From Chitinophagaceae bacterium (GTDB lineage Bacteria; Bacteroidota; Bacteroidia; Chitinophagales; Chitinophagaceae), in the NCBI GenBank assembly GCA_947454235.1, contig CANGIY010000001.1:434001-498000 (forward strand): a stretch of 64,000 nucleotides of DNA, written 5' to 3'. The position numbers and the translations under genes were made by a program. Below the pieces are notes generated by a model, which saw nothing but the letters and a program-made list of their open reading frames with translations, had not been told where the DNA came from and did no database searches. The first letter of the stretch is position 1. Each line of letters begins with the position of its first letter. This document shows, piece by piece, positions 54,302-62,793 of the stretch.

Positions 54302-55822
54302 TTATTCCTTGTTGAGATATACAAGCATTTCTTCAAGCAGCTTCCTGTCGTTGCTCAGGCGTGGCACTTTGTGTTGCCCTCCCAGCTTGCCTTTGTCTTT
54401 CAGCCAGCGTTTAAAGCCGTCTTTAGGCATTCGGTGTACAATAGGCATACGCAAGGCAATGTCTTTATAACGTTTTGCTTCGTAGTCAGAATTAATGGCT
54501 TGTAACGACTTGTCCAGCAATTCAGTGAATCGTTCCAATGACACAGGCAAGTGCTCAAATTCAATGATCCACTCGTGCGCGCCATTGGTATCACCGTCCA
54601 TGTACACAGGTGCCGCCGAATAGTCAACAACTACAGCACCGGTTTCAGCACAGGCTGCGGCAAGGGCATTGTCGGTATTGTCAATAATCACCTCTTCACC
54701 AAATGCATTGATGTAGTGTTTCAGTCTGCCGGTAACTTTAATGCGGTAGGGCTTGAGAGAAGTAAACTGAATGGTATCGCCCACTACGTAACGCCACAAG
54801 CCACCTGTGGTGCTAATGACAATAGCGTAGTTTTTGTACAGTTCAACATCTTTGAGTGTCAATGTTCGTGGGTTTTCAACGCCATATTCCGACATTGGCA
54901 TAAACTCAAAGAACACACCATGGTTCAGGAAGAGCAACATGCCGTCTTCATCTTCCCTATCCTGTGCCGCAAAGAACCCTTCCGAAGAGTTGTAGGTTTC
55001 GCGGTACTGCATGTACGGCGATGGTATGTACTGCTCAAATTGCTTGCGGTATGGGGTAAAGTTCACGCCGCCGTGTATATACAACTCCAGGTTTGGCCAA
55101 ATATCGAGCAGGTTGTTGGTGCCGGTGATTTCGAAAATCCGTTTTATCAATACCAGCGTCCATGTGGGTACACCGGCTATGTAGGTTACATTTTCGTTGA
55201 TGGTGCTGTGCGCCATCCGTTCAATCTTTGACTCCCATTCTGCCATCAGTGCAATCGATACTTCCGGCAGGCGGAAAAGCTTTGCAGAAAACGGCAGGTT
55301 TTGCATCATTACCGCTGAGATATCGCCAAAAAACGAGTCGCCATTGAGTTGGTTCACTTGGTGGCTGCCGCCCAATATGAGGCATTTACCCGAAACAACT
55401 TCTGATAGCTGGTTGTCTTTAAGGTACAGTGCCAAAACATCTTTCCCGCCCCTGAAGTGGTTGTCGTCCAGCGATTCTTTACTTACTGGAATAAACTTGC
55501 TTTTGTCGCTGGTAGTGCCACTTGATTTGGCAAACCAACGAATGGGCGTATTCCATAAAATATTCTGGTGCCCCTCGAGAATGCGTTGAATGTATGGTTT
55601 CAGCGATTCGTAGTCGTTGATGGGTACTTTTTGCTGAAATTCTGTAATACTGTTAATGTGTTCAAAGTCGTACTTCTTGCCGTATTCAGTAAACTGCCCC
55701 GACCCAATGAGGTGGTTGAACACCTGTTGCTGGGTGTCAATAGGGTTGAGCATGAAATTATCAATAGCACTCTGCCTGAGTTTAATAAAACCTTTAAATG
55801 CGGGGCTAATGATGAGACTCAT
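54302..55822 (-). CDS. GH3-family acyl-adenylate-forming enzyme
   Basis: 506 residues with the GH3 hallmarks: FAKSSGTTSDKSKFIPVS (P-loop-like, about 95-112), TYNSSEGFFAAQD (about 284-296) and the motif GLWRYVVGDTIQFTS (about 346-360). A C-terminal domain ends YLNKE. Plant GH3 enzymes conjugate auxin or jasmonate to amino acids through acyl-adenylates. Bacterial members are common in Bacteroidota but their substrates are unknown. It ends 2 bases from the convergent AlkD-like gene and follows lptB by 19 bases on the same strand, so co-transcription is likely. Confidence 0.87.
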   Translation of the reverse strand: MSLIISPAFKGFIKLRQSAIDNFMLNPIDTQQQVFNHLIGSGQFTEYGKKYDFEHINSITEFQQKVPINDYESLKPYIQRILEGHQNILWNTPIRWFAKSSGTTSDKSKFIPVSKESLDDNHFRGGKDVLALYLKDNQLSEVVSGKCLILGGSHQVNQLNGDSFFGDISAVMMQNLPFSAKLFRLPEVSIALMAEWESKIERMAHSTINENVTYIAGVPTWTLVLIKRIFEITGTNNLLDIWPNLELYIHGGVNFTPYRKQFEQYIPSPYMQYRETYNSSEGFFAAQDREDEDGMLLFLNHGVFFEFMPMSEYGVENPRTLTLKDVELYKNYAIVISTTGGLWRYVVGDTIQFTSLKPYRIKVTGRLKHYINAFGEEVIIDNTDNALAAACAETGAVVVDYSAAPVYMDGDTNGAHEWIIEFEHLPVSLERFTELLDKSLQAINSDYEAKRYKDIALRMPIVHRMPKDGFKRWLKDKGKLGGQHKVPRLSNDRKLLEEMLVYLNKE

Positions 55823-55841
55823 ATCAACGAAGTTTGTTCAG

Positions 55842-56603
55842 TTATTTTTTCAATTCGGGAATGTTGGGCGCATAGTTTTTGCGCTTCAACTCAAAGTGCT
55901 GACCGAGGTACACACGACGCACGTTTTCATCTGCCGCCAGTTCTTCGGCGGTGCCAGCTTTCAATATGCGCCCTTCAAATAGCAGGTAAGCCCTGTCGGT
56001 AATAGAGAGCGTTTCCTGTACATTGTGGTCGGTAATCAGGATGCCAATATTTTTATATTTCAGCGTGGCTACAATGCTCTGAATGTCTTCAACAGCAATC
56101 GGGTCGATGCCTGCAAATGGTTCGTCAAGTAAAATAAACTTAGGGCCCACCGCTAGCGCACGTGCAATTTCTGTCCTACGACGTTCACCGCCACTCAGTA
56201 CATCGCCATTGCTTTTACGCACGTGTGTCAGTCGGAATTCTTCAAGCAGCTCTTCCAGTCGCGCTTTTTGTTGTGTTCTGGTGAGGTCGGTCATTTCTAG
56301 TACCGAACTGATATTGTCTTCAACCGAGAGCTTGCGGAAAATCGATGCTTCCTGTGGTAAGTAGCCAATGCCTTTTCTGGCACGTTTGTACATCGGTAGT
56401 TTTGTGATGTCTTCGTCGTCGAGGTAAACGCTTCCGCTGTCGGGCTTTACGAGCCCAACCACCTGATAAAACGAAGTTGTCTTTCCGGCGCCGTTCGGGC
56501 CCAGCAGTCCTACAATTTCTCCCTGGCTTACCTCGAAAGAAACATTGTTAACTACTGTTCGTTTGCCGTACTTTTTAACCAGCGACTCAGTATGAATTTT
56601 CAA
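55842..56603 (-). CDS. lptB: LPS export ABC transporter ATP-binding protein LptB
   Basis: 253 residues. Walker [10 protein letters not shown] (35-43), LptB-type Q-loop segment [19 protein letters not shown] (about 80-98), signature LSGGERRR (136-143), Walker [16 protein letters not shown]. The FAGIDP and SIFRKLSV features are characteristic of LptB. It powers extraction of LPS from the inner membrane with LptF/G, which are not in this window. Translation starts at TTG 56603; no ATG is available in the short leader after the promoter element. Confidence 0.95.
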   Translation of the reverse strand: MKIHTESLVKKYGKRTVVNNVSFEVSQGEIVGLLGPNGAGKTTSFYQVVGLVKPDSGSVYLDDEDITKLPMYKRARKGIGYLPQEASIFRKLSVEDNISSVLEMTDLTRTQQKARLEELLEEFRLTHVRKSNGDVLSGGERRRTEIARALAVGPKFILLDEPFAGIDPIAVEDIQSIVATLKYKNIGILITDHNVQETLSITDRAYLLFEGRILKAGTAEELAADENVRRVYLGQHFELKRKNYAPNIPELKK

Positions 56604-56620
56604 TACAAACGTGTTTTGTA

Positions 56621-56628
56621 CAAAATTA
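56621..56628 (-). promoter_or_regulatory. -7 element TAATTTTG upstream of lptB
   Basis: The minus strand reads TAATTTTG, 18 bases before the TTG start at 56603. Confidence 0.5.
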
Positions 56629-56674
56629 CATAAGTTATTCAGTTACGCAGGAAAAGTGATGTTAAAGGTGGGAA

Positions 56675-56848
56675 TTAAGGTGCTTTCCATAAACTGTCGT
56701 AACACGTTTCAAAACGCTGAACAACTGATTCGGAAATAGCCTCTTTGTCTAACTCCGTAATTTCAATTCTGGTTGAGATAGAGTTGAAATTGCCTAATTG
56801 CAGAGCTAAGCGTTTTAAAGAACTCTCAAGTTTTGAATAGTCTAACAC
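56675..56848 (-). pseudogene. truncated nucleotidyltransferase substrate-binding (HI0074-type) domain
   Basis: A 57-residue frame from GTG 56848 reads VLDYSKLESSLKRLALQL, then SESVVQRFETCYDSLWKAP and stops. The pattern (L-x-x-L-x-x-L-x-x-L ... I-Q-R-F-E-x-x-x-x-x-x-W-K) matches the start of HI0074-family proteins, which pair with MNT nucleotidyltransferases and are normally about 130-145 residues. Only the first third or so remains. No partner nucleotidyltransferase gene is nearby. Probably a decayed toxin-antitoxin-like remnant. Confidence 0.5.
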
Positions 56849-56944
56849 TTGCTGCGATTTGCGTGCAAATTACAATGCAACCTCTTCAAAATAAGCGGTA
56901 AAATATTTTCGTCTGAAAAATATGCAAATGTGACTTTAGATAGT

Positions 56945-56952
56945 TATATTTG
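56945..56952 (+). promoter_or_regulatory. -7 element TATATTTG upstream of the NHL/T9SS gene
   Basis: Exact TAnnTTTG match, 27 bases before the ATG at 56979. Confidence 0.5.
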
Positions 56953-56978
56953 TGTTTTCTCCTAAATGTGTAATTTTT

Positions 56979-59900
56979 ATGAAAAAATCCGTACTCCTTT
57001 CCGTCCTTAGTTTCCTACTCCCTTTTTCCATGTTCGCCCAACCCATGATCTCGCGATTTGCGGGTGGTGGTACTGGTGGCGATGGTGGAGCGGCATCTCT
57101 TGCTTCGCTTTCGGCAGTGCAGGGTATTTGTACTGATGGATATGGAAATATCTATGTGCTTGAAACAGGGCGCGTAAAAGTGCGTAAAATAAATCGTTTA
57201 GGTATTATATCAACAGTTGCAGGAAACGGTTCGTCAGGTTACACGGGAGATGGTGGAGCTGCGACTGCTGCCCCTATCAATGGTTACGGCATTAATTGTA
57301 ACGAGGTAGGTGATTTGCTGATAGGTGACTGGAGTAATGGCAGAATAAGGCGCGTTGATGCAGCTACAGGTATAATTACTACTGTTGCCGGTGGTGGAAC
57401 CGGTGGAGATGGTTCAGCAGCTACAAGTGCTGTACTCTACCAACCAATTTCTGCTGCTTACGATTTAGTAGGCAATATTTACATAAGCGAGTATGGTACT
57501 GGTAGAATTAGAAAAGTATCTGCCTCAACAGGTTTAATATCCACAGTTGTTTCTGGTCTTGGCTCTCCAAGCGAAATTAATATCGATGCATCGGGCATAA
57601 TTTACGTTGCAGACCGAAGCCGAAATTTGATTTACAAAATAACATCATCAGGTACCGTAACTACAGTGGCCGGTGGCGGAATTTCATCGGGTTCAGGTGT
57701 CGCAGCAACAAGTCTACGTTTGTCTGCGCCTGAGGGTGTTGCTGTAGATTGCGAAAACAGTGTTTTTTTGACTGATTATGGAAGCAGTGTAATTAGAAAA
57801 GTGAATACTTCGGGTATTTCAACTACTGTAGCTGGTGGCGGGTCAACCGCAGTTTCATATACAGCAATAGCGGCTACCAGTGCCAGCATAATACCTCAAT
57901 GGTTGACTATAGATGTTTTTGGAAATGTGTTTTTTACCGATGGCGGCTCTTACATTTATAAAGTCACAGGAATTTCTCCGGGTAGTGGTCGGGTATCTCC
58001 ACTGTATCCGCGTTCAATTTGTTTGCCCGATACAATCTCTTTTGGTCGCATTGGTGGTACATGGACTGCATCAGATACTGCTATAATCGCGGTTGATTCT
58101 TCTACTGGTAGCATTGTCGGCAGATCTGCCGGCGTAGCAACAGTTAGCTATACTCTGGGTGGTTGTGCTGTAATGACTGCTGAAATTTCAGTTTTGGACT
58201 ACTGTTCTGGAGTTCCATCTGCAGGTTCTGTTGTTTATAGAGCCGGCACAACTTGCGGAAGTCCTGATACGTTTTCTTTGGCAGGCGCTACCTATGCCTG
58301 TGGAATTACATGGCAGTGGCAGCAATCTTTTGATGGTTCAACATGGAGCGATATCGCGGGGGCTACCGATAGAGTGTTTACCTCTTTTCACTATATTTCA
58401 ACTCATTATTTCCGCTGTAAATTAACCTGCACTTCGAGTGGTTATACTGCTACTACGTCCAATTACACAGTTTCGGGCGCGAGTTCGGCGGGGCTCACTG
58501 CTGCCTATGTCCGAATTTCATCTGACTGTGCTGTCGACGGACAATTTATTCAACAAACTTGTGCCTTGCCAACGCACTACTTCCACGTTGTTACTGCATT
58601 TGGCGATGGAACTTCTGAAGACCACAATTTGACCTTCACTTCAGGTCACCTTCCATCTGCGATGTTTACGCACACTTACACAACTCCGGGAGTGTACTCT
58701 ATTTCTCAAAGCCTGTACGATAGCTCGACCTTTTTAGAAACGCGCACTCAATCTATTAATTACGGATACTGTAGTACCTTGCCAATCAGGTTTTATATCG
58801 ATAGGGATTCCAATTGCGCTTTTGATTCAAATGATAGATATTTAAGTGTGCCTATTTCTGTTGAAATTGATTCAAACGGGCATATAATAGATACTATATC
58901 GGTGACATCAGGGCTCAATTATCATGCGTTTGGTCCAGTTGGCACTGTTTATAAATTTAGATTTATACATGACACTTTGTGGACCACCTGCCCTGTATCA
59001 AGTACAATAATAGATACAATTCAGTCTGGGTCTATAAGTTATCCGACAAAATATATGGCAGTAAAACCAGATACTTTGCGTTACTATAATCTTGATTTGC
59101 ACGTAGTGATGGATGGAACAGGGTCCCACTTTCAAAGTGGAACTATATACGTACAAAACCTGTTTGGGAGAAGCGCTGATGCAGATGTAAAGCTCCAATT
59201 CGATTCCAGATTAACTAGTGTTGGTAGTGTTAATACTAGGCCACGTTCAATCTTTGGTAATACTGTAATCTGGAGTTTAACAGGTGTTTCATCATTTGCG
59301 GACCGACCGCAATCAATTGATTTTTATGCTAATCATAGGTTGACCCTGGGGAGTATAATAAGTAATTATTTTTGCGATATTACAGCGGGAGGAGACATAG
59401 ACACCACCAATGATAACGAACAACGGGATGATACTGCAAAATCAGGTTTTGATCCAAACTACATTCAAGCCAACCCTTCGGCTTGCATAGATACTAATTT
59501 AGCTGACAAAACAATCGAGTATACCATCCATTTTGAAAATACAGGAAATGCACCTGCGCATAACATCCATGTGCTCGATACATTGTCACCTTACCTTGAT
59601 CCGCGAACAATTAAAGTGAAACTCGCTTCGGCAACTATGAACTTAAGTTTGGTGAACGACAGAGGTTACAATGTTTTGAAGTTCGATTTCCCGAATATTG
59701 AATTGCTGGATAGCTCGCACCATGGTCAATGCGACGGAGCAGTGATTTATACGATTAAACCAAACCAGCATTTGCCTTATGGTACAAGTATTTTGAATAG
59801 AGCGGGTATTTACTTTGATGCCAACGACGTAGTATTAACCAACACATCAAACACTATGATTGGCTGTGCAAGTTTGAAAACTACATCGGTTGAAAATACA

Positions 59901-60134
59901 AGTAGTGTAACTGTATTCCCGAACCCATTCTCAAACAGCATTACCTTAAAGGCGCAAAAAGATGTATGGAGCTCATATGAAGTATACAACCTTGTTGGTC
60001 AGAAAATGGCTGCGGCTTCTATCACTCAAAATGAAACCGACCTCAATTTAGAAGGATTGTCAGAGGGAATTTACCTGGTTTACGTAACAGCAAAAGACGG
60101 TAGCAGGGAAACAATTAAGATTATTAAGAAGTAA
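56979..60134 (+). CDS. secreted NHL-repeat / Big2 / PKD protein with T9SS sorting domain
   Basis: 1051 residues from ATG 56979. A signal peptide (MKKSVLLSVLSFLLPFSMFAQ) is followed by NHL-type beta-propeller repeats (about 26-327; recurring STVAGGGTGGDG and NIYxxD/E...RIRKV). Then come a Big2 module (about 354-404), an Ig-like module (about 420-500), a PKD-like domain (FGDGTSEDH near 540), an SdrD-B-like segment (IDRDSNCAFDSNDRY near 610), a DUF11-like repeat (TIHFENTGNAPAHNIHVLDTL from about 841) and a type A T9SS domain (about 977-1051, VFPNPFSNSITL). It is a surface or secreted protein with an N-terminal propeller suited to ligand binding. The half from the PKD domain on is paralogous to the protein at 339. 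The start at 56952 is rejected because it overlaps the promoter. Confidence 0.85.
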   Translation: MKKSVLLSVLSFLLPFSMFAQPMISRFAGGGTGGDGGAASLASLSAVQGICTDGYGNIYVLETGRVKVRKINRLGIISTVAGNGSSGYTGDGGAATAAPINGYGINCNEVGDLLIGDWSNGRIRRVDAATGIITTVAGGGTGGDGSAATSAVLYQPISAAYDLVGNIYISEYGTGRIRKVSASTGLISTVVSGLGSPSEINIDASGIIYVADRSRNLIYKITSSGTVTTVAGGGISSGSGVAATSLRLSAPEGVAVDCENSVFLTDYGSSVIRKVNTSGISTTVAGGGSTAVSYTAIAATSASIIPQWLTIDVFGNVFFTDGGSYIYKVTGISPGSGRVSPLYPRSICLPDTISFGRIGGTWTASDTAIIAVDSSTGSIVGRSAGVATVSYTLGGCAVMTAEISVLDYCSGVPSAGSVVYRAGTTCGSPDTFSLAGATYACGITWQWQQSFDGSTWSDIAGATDRVFTSFHYISTHYFRCKLTCTSSGYTATTSNYTVSGASSAGLTAAYVRISSDCAVDGQFIQQTCALPTHYFHVVTAFGDGTSEDHNLTFTSGHLPSAMFTHTYTTPGVYSISQSLYDSSTFLETRTQSINYGYCSTLPIRFYIDRDSNCAFDSNDRYLSVPISVEIDSNGHIIDTISVTSGLNYHAFGPVGTVYKFRFIHDTLWTTCPVSSTIIDTIQSGSISYPTKYMAVKPDTLRYYNLDLHVVMDGTGSHFQSGTIYVQNLFGRSADADVKLQFDSRLTSVGSVNTRPRSIFGNTVIWSLTGVSSFADRPQSIDFYANHRLTLGSIISNYFCDITAGGDIDTTNDNEQRDDTAKSGFDPNYIQANPSACIDTNLADKTIEYTIHFENTGNAPAHNIHVLDTLSPYLDPRTIKVKLASATMNLSLVNDRGYNVLKFDFPNIELLDSSHHGQCDGAVIYTIKPNQHLPYGTSILNRAGIYFDANDVVLTNTSNTMIGCASLKTTSVENTSSVTVFPNPFSNSITLKAQKDVWSSYEVYNLVGQKMAAASITQNETDLNLEGLSEGIYLVYVTAKDGSRETIKIIKK

Positions 60135-60135
60135 T

Positions 60136-60939
60136 CTACCCCTTACCGTAAACATATATTTGCTCGGAAGTAGGAGAGGGGCTACCGCCCTTCTTCTCGA
60201 GCGATATGGCATAGGCCTCGCCCGCTACCAATGGCATAGGTATTTTTGCTACCTCGGCGGTGCCTGCAATTTCACCTGGAATCATGCCCATATCCATCGA
60301 TTTGCCATCTTTGATTGCCCATAGTTGGTACTGCATTCCTTCAGGTGGTGCGGGCAGAGCGTTAATCATCACATAGGCTGCTTTCTCAGCATTGCTTATA
60401 TATAAAGTCGCAGCCATTGGGTGTCCTTTCAAAACTGTGTGCATTACCACAGTCTTCATGCCCTCATCGGCCATCATGTCGCGGCTTTTGTTGTAATTGA
60501 CTACAAGGGCAGTAAGGCGCTCATTCGTTTTCCTGAGTGTATCCATTCTTTGGTGTAGCTCTGCTAAGTCCGATTCCATAGCTTTGTTTTTATTCCACAT
60601 GGCTATGTTTAAAAACGCTGAGCCTATAAGTATTGCCGCTGCCGCAGCAATTGCTGCAACCGGCTTTTTAGGAGTAACAGGCAGTGGTATTTGAGTAGCC
60701 GTCTTTCTTTCGGGGAATTTAATTTGTTTCAGTATTTCACCTTCTATATGCGCGGGCGGAGTAGTTGCATGTTCTTTTGCGAAGTGTTCTAAAGCTTCTT
60801 CAATTTTTGCCGCTTCAGCAGCGATATCCGCATTTTCGCGAATATGCTTTATTACTTCGGCTTCCTCCTGCGGCGTGAGCGACCCCATGTAGTAGGCTTC
60901 AAGGATACCTGATTCTATGTATTCTTTTGGGTTTTCCAT
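60136..60939 (-). CDS. anti-sigma factor, RskA-like
   Basis: 267 residues. An N-terminal cytoplasmic part (GILEAYYMGSLTPQEEAEVIKHI, about 12-34) resembles the anti-sigma binding domain but lacks the zinc HxxxCxxC motif. A single membrane span follows (about 92-114), then a short coiled stretch (LAELHQRMDTLRKTNERL). The periplasmic RskA domain has GMQYQLWAIKDGKSMDMGMIPG near 198-219. It probably holds the ECF sigma factor encoded 9 bases upstream inactive until an envelope signal releases it. Confidence 0.88.
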   Translation of the reverse strand: MENPKEYIESGILEAYYMGSLTPQEEAEVIKHIRENADIAAEAAKIEEALEHFAKEHATTPPAHIEGEILKQIKFPERKTATQIPLPVTPKKPVAAIAAAAAILIGSAFLNIAMWNKNKAMESDLAELHQRMDTLRKTNERLTALVVNYNKSRDMMADEGMKTVVMHTVLKGHPMAATLYISNAEKAAYVMINALPAPPEGMQYQLWAIKDGKSMDMGMIPGEIAGTAEVAKIPMPLVAGEAYAISLEKKGGSPSPTSEQIYVYGKG

Positions 60940-60948
60940 GTTGGCTTT

Positions 60949-61494
60949 TTACAGGTTAAAAGAGTTTCTAAGTTTTAAAATAGCTGCTCTCAGTCTGGTT
61001 TTTACAGTGCCGGTAGGTATCTCAAGCTGAACTGCAATTTCTTCCATTGTTAGCCCGGAATAGTATGCGAGTTCGATCACCGTTCTTTGTTCAGGTTTTA
61101 GTGCATGAACAATTTTACGCACCCCAATATTGTCAGTAGGCACTTCAGTAGTTCTGCTACCCGAAGTATCTACGGAAAAATCGGTGTTTAGGATTTTTTG
61201 TTGTAAAATTTCTCCCTTTGAACGCAGTTTGTCGATTGCTGCATTTCTGGTGAGGTTAACCATCCAGGTGTAAAGGCGACCTTTAGAGGCATCGTACTTA
61301 TCAATATTATTCCAAATCTTTACAAATACCTCCTGTAGTACATCGTCGGCAGTGTCGCGGTTGATGATAATGCTTAAAATTACACCATACAACGTTGCCG
61401 AATAGTTACGATACAAGTACGTAAATGCATCTTGCTCACGCTTTTTTAGAAGCGCAATCAGTTCGTTTTCTTCAAGATGCTGCGGTATGCCCAA
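60949..61494 (-). CDS. ECF-family RNA polymerase sigma factor (SigK-like)
   Basis: 181 residues. Region 2 (about 20-95) includes DVLQEVFVKIWNNIDKYD and RLYTWMVNLTRNAAIDKLR; region 4 (about 125-178) includes LKPEQRTVIELAYYSGLTMEEIA and IPTGTVKTRLR. Its pairing with an RskA-type anti-sigma factor places it with SigK-like ECF factors. Translation begins at TTG 61494, and no other start is available before an in-frame stop. It lies 13 bases after def, so sigma-factor expression may be tied to def. Confidence 0.92.
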   Translation of the reverse strand: MGIPQHLEENELIALLKKREQDAFTYLYRNYSATLYGVILSIIINRDTADDVLQEVFVKIWNNIDKYDASKGRLYTWMVNLTRNAAIDKLRSKGEILQQKILNTDFSVDTSGSRTTEVPTDNIGVRKIVHALKPEQRTVIELAYYSGLTMEEIAVQLEIPTGTVKTRLRAAILKLRNSFNL

Positions 61495-61507
61495 TGAAGG
61501 TTGCTGG

Positions 61508-62086
61508 TTACTTATGGAAAATCATGCGGTAATCGGTTCTGATTTTACCGGCACTAATATCATCGAGTTTTTTCTTGATGAGTCTCTTTTTGAGCGGTGT
61601 TAGGTAGTCAATGAACAATTTACCTTCAATGTGGTCGTATTCGTGTTGTATAACACGTGCAGCAATGCCATGGAATGTTCTTTCTTGTTCTACAAAGTTT
61701 TCATCCATGAACCTAAGTTTTACAATGCGTGGGCGTTGAACGTCTTCACGCACCTTTGGTATGCTCAGGCAACCTTCGTTGTAAGGCCAGTTTTCGCCGG
61801 TTTCTTCAACTTTGTATGCATTAATAAATACTTGTTTGATAGGTTCTTCGTTTGGGTATTTTTTGTGGTCTTCTTCTTCAAAGTCTTTTACGATTTGCTC
61901 GGTATCAATAACAAACAACCTTATTGGTCTATTGATTTGAGGTGCCGCTAATCCAACGCCATTGCTGTTGTACATGGTATCCCACATATCAGCAATTAAC
62001 TTTGTGAGGTCAGGGTATTGGGCGGTAATATCGGTCCCAATTTTCCTTAAAACTGGATGTCCGTAAGCAACTACAGGTAAAATCAT
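61508..62086 (-). CDS. def: peptide deformylase
   Basis: 192 residues with the three PDF motifs: GVGLAAPQI (43-51), EGCLS (104-108, Cys106 metal ligand) and QHEYDHIEGKLF (His148, Glu149, His152). It removes the formyl group from nascent N-terminal methionine before Map acts. It leads the def - sigma factor - anti-sigma unit, with a 13-base gap to the sigma gene. Confidence 0.95.
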   Translation of the reverse strand: MILPVVAYGHPVLRKIGTDITAQYPDLTKLIADMWDTMYNSNGVGLAAPQINRPIRLFVIDTEQIVKDFEEEDHKKYPNEEPIKQVFINAYKVEETGENWPYNEGCLSIPKVREDVQRPRIVKLRFMDENFVEQERTFHGIAARVIQHEYDHIEGKLFIDYLTPLKKRLIKKKLDDISAGKIRTDYRMIFHK

Positions 62087-62169
62087 GAAAACTCAAAATA
62101 ATAATTGCGCGCAAGTTACATAAAAAAAGCAGCCTGTTAAAGTACGCCTAATGTTCTTGCGTTCCAGGC

Positions 62170-62781
62170 CTATTTAGGTTGGTACACGCCAACAGTCCAG
62201 GAAGTGCTGAATTTATTGAAAACCCGTGTCGTGTCAATGTGTTGAAGGCATTCATTGATTTCCTGCCACATCTCCATGTCCTGATCTCCGTTTTTGTCAA
62301 CAATGCTGAAAATGAAAATGCCGCCCGGGTTGAGACGTTCGGAAAAACGTTTTAAAACCAGTTTCGGGTTATTGAGGTAGTATATGCTTTCGTTGAAAAC
62401 AAATACATCGAAATGGCTGTCAGGTATGTATTCGTTGAGGTCACCTACTTCATAGCTAAAATGATTTCCTCCAATGGTTTTAGCTTTTTCAATCGCAACG
62501 GCACTGAAGTCAACGCCCAGGTATTTTTTTAGTTGCAGAGTAGTACATTTTGACGCAAGAACCCCATTGCCACAACCTAAATCAGCAATCATTCCTTTTG
62601 GGAAAAACTGCTGTATATACCCTGTTATTATGCTGTACCTGGCAAGTTCTTTCACGTCATAAAGCTCATCCCACTTGCCTGCACTGTACTGGTGGTCAAA
62701 CTTAAAAGCGGGCGAAAATTTTCGCTTAAAGAAGTACTTTATGCTCCATAATAGTGAATTGGAACTTCTATTACCTGACAT
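62170..62781 (-). CDS. class I SAM-dependent methyltransferase
   Basis: 203 residues. The SAM-binding motif I is MIADLGCGNGVLASKC (about 64-79), motif II is KYLGVDFSAVAIEKAK, and the central strand reads FDVFVFNESIYYL. The N-terminus (FKFDHQYSAGKWDELYD) is typical of small-molecule or lipid methyltransferases. Substrate unknown. It lies 12 bases downstream of the GlmU-like gene. Confidence 0.82.
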   Translation of the reverse strand: MSGNRSSNSLLWSIKYFFKRKFSPAFKFDHQYSAGKWDELYDVKELARYSIITGYIQQFFPKGMIADLGCGNGVLASKCTTLQLKKYLGVDFSAVAIEKAKTIGGNHFSYEVGDLNEYIPDSHFDVFVFNESIYYLNNPKLVLKRFSERLNPGGIFIFSIVDKNGDQDMEMWQEINECLQHIDTTRVFNKFSTSWTVGVYQPK

Positions 62782-62793
62782 AGTTCCTCGTTT

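Noticed and set aside
54551-55231. 226-codon plus-strand open frame
   Set aside because: It lies entirely antisense to the conserved GH3-family gene and resembles no protein family.
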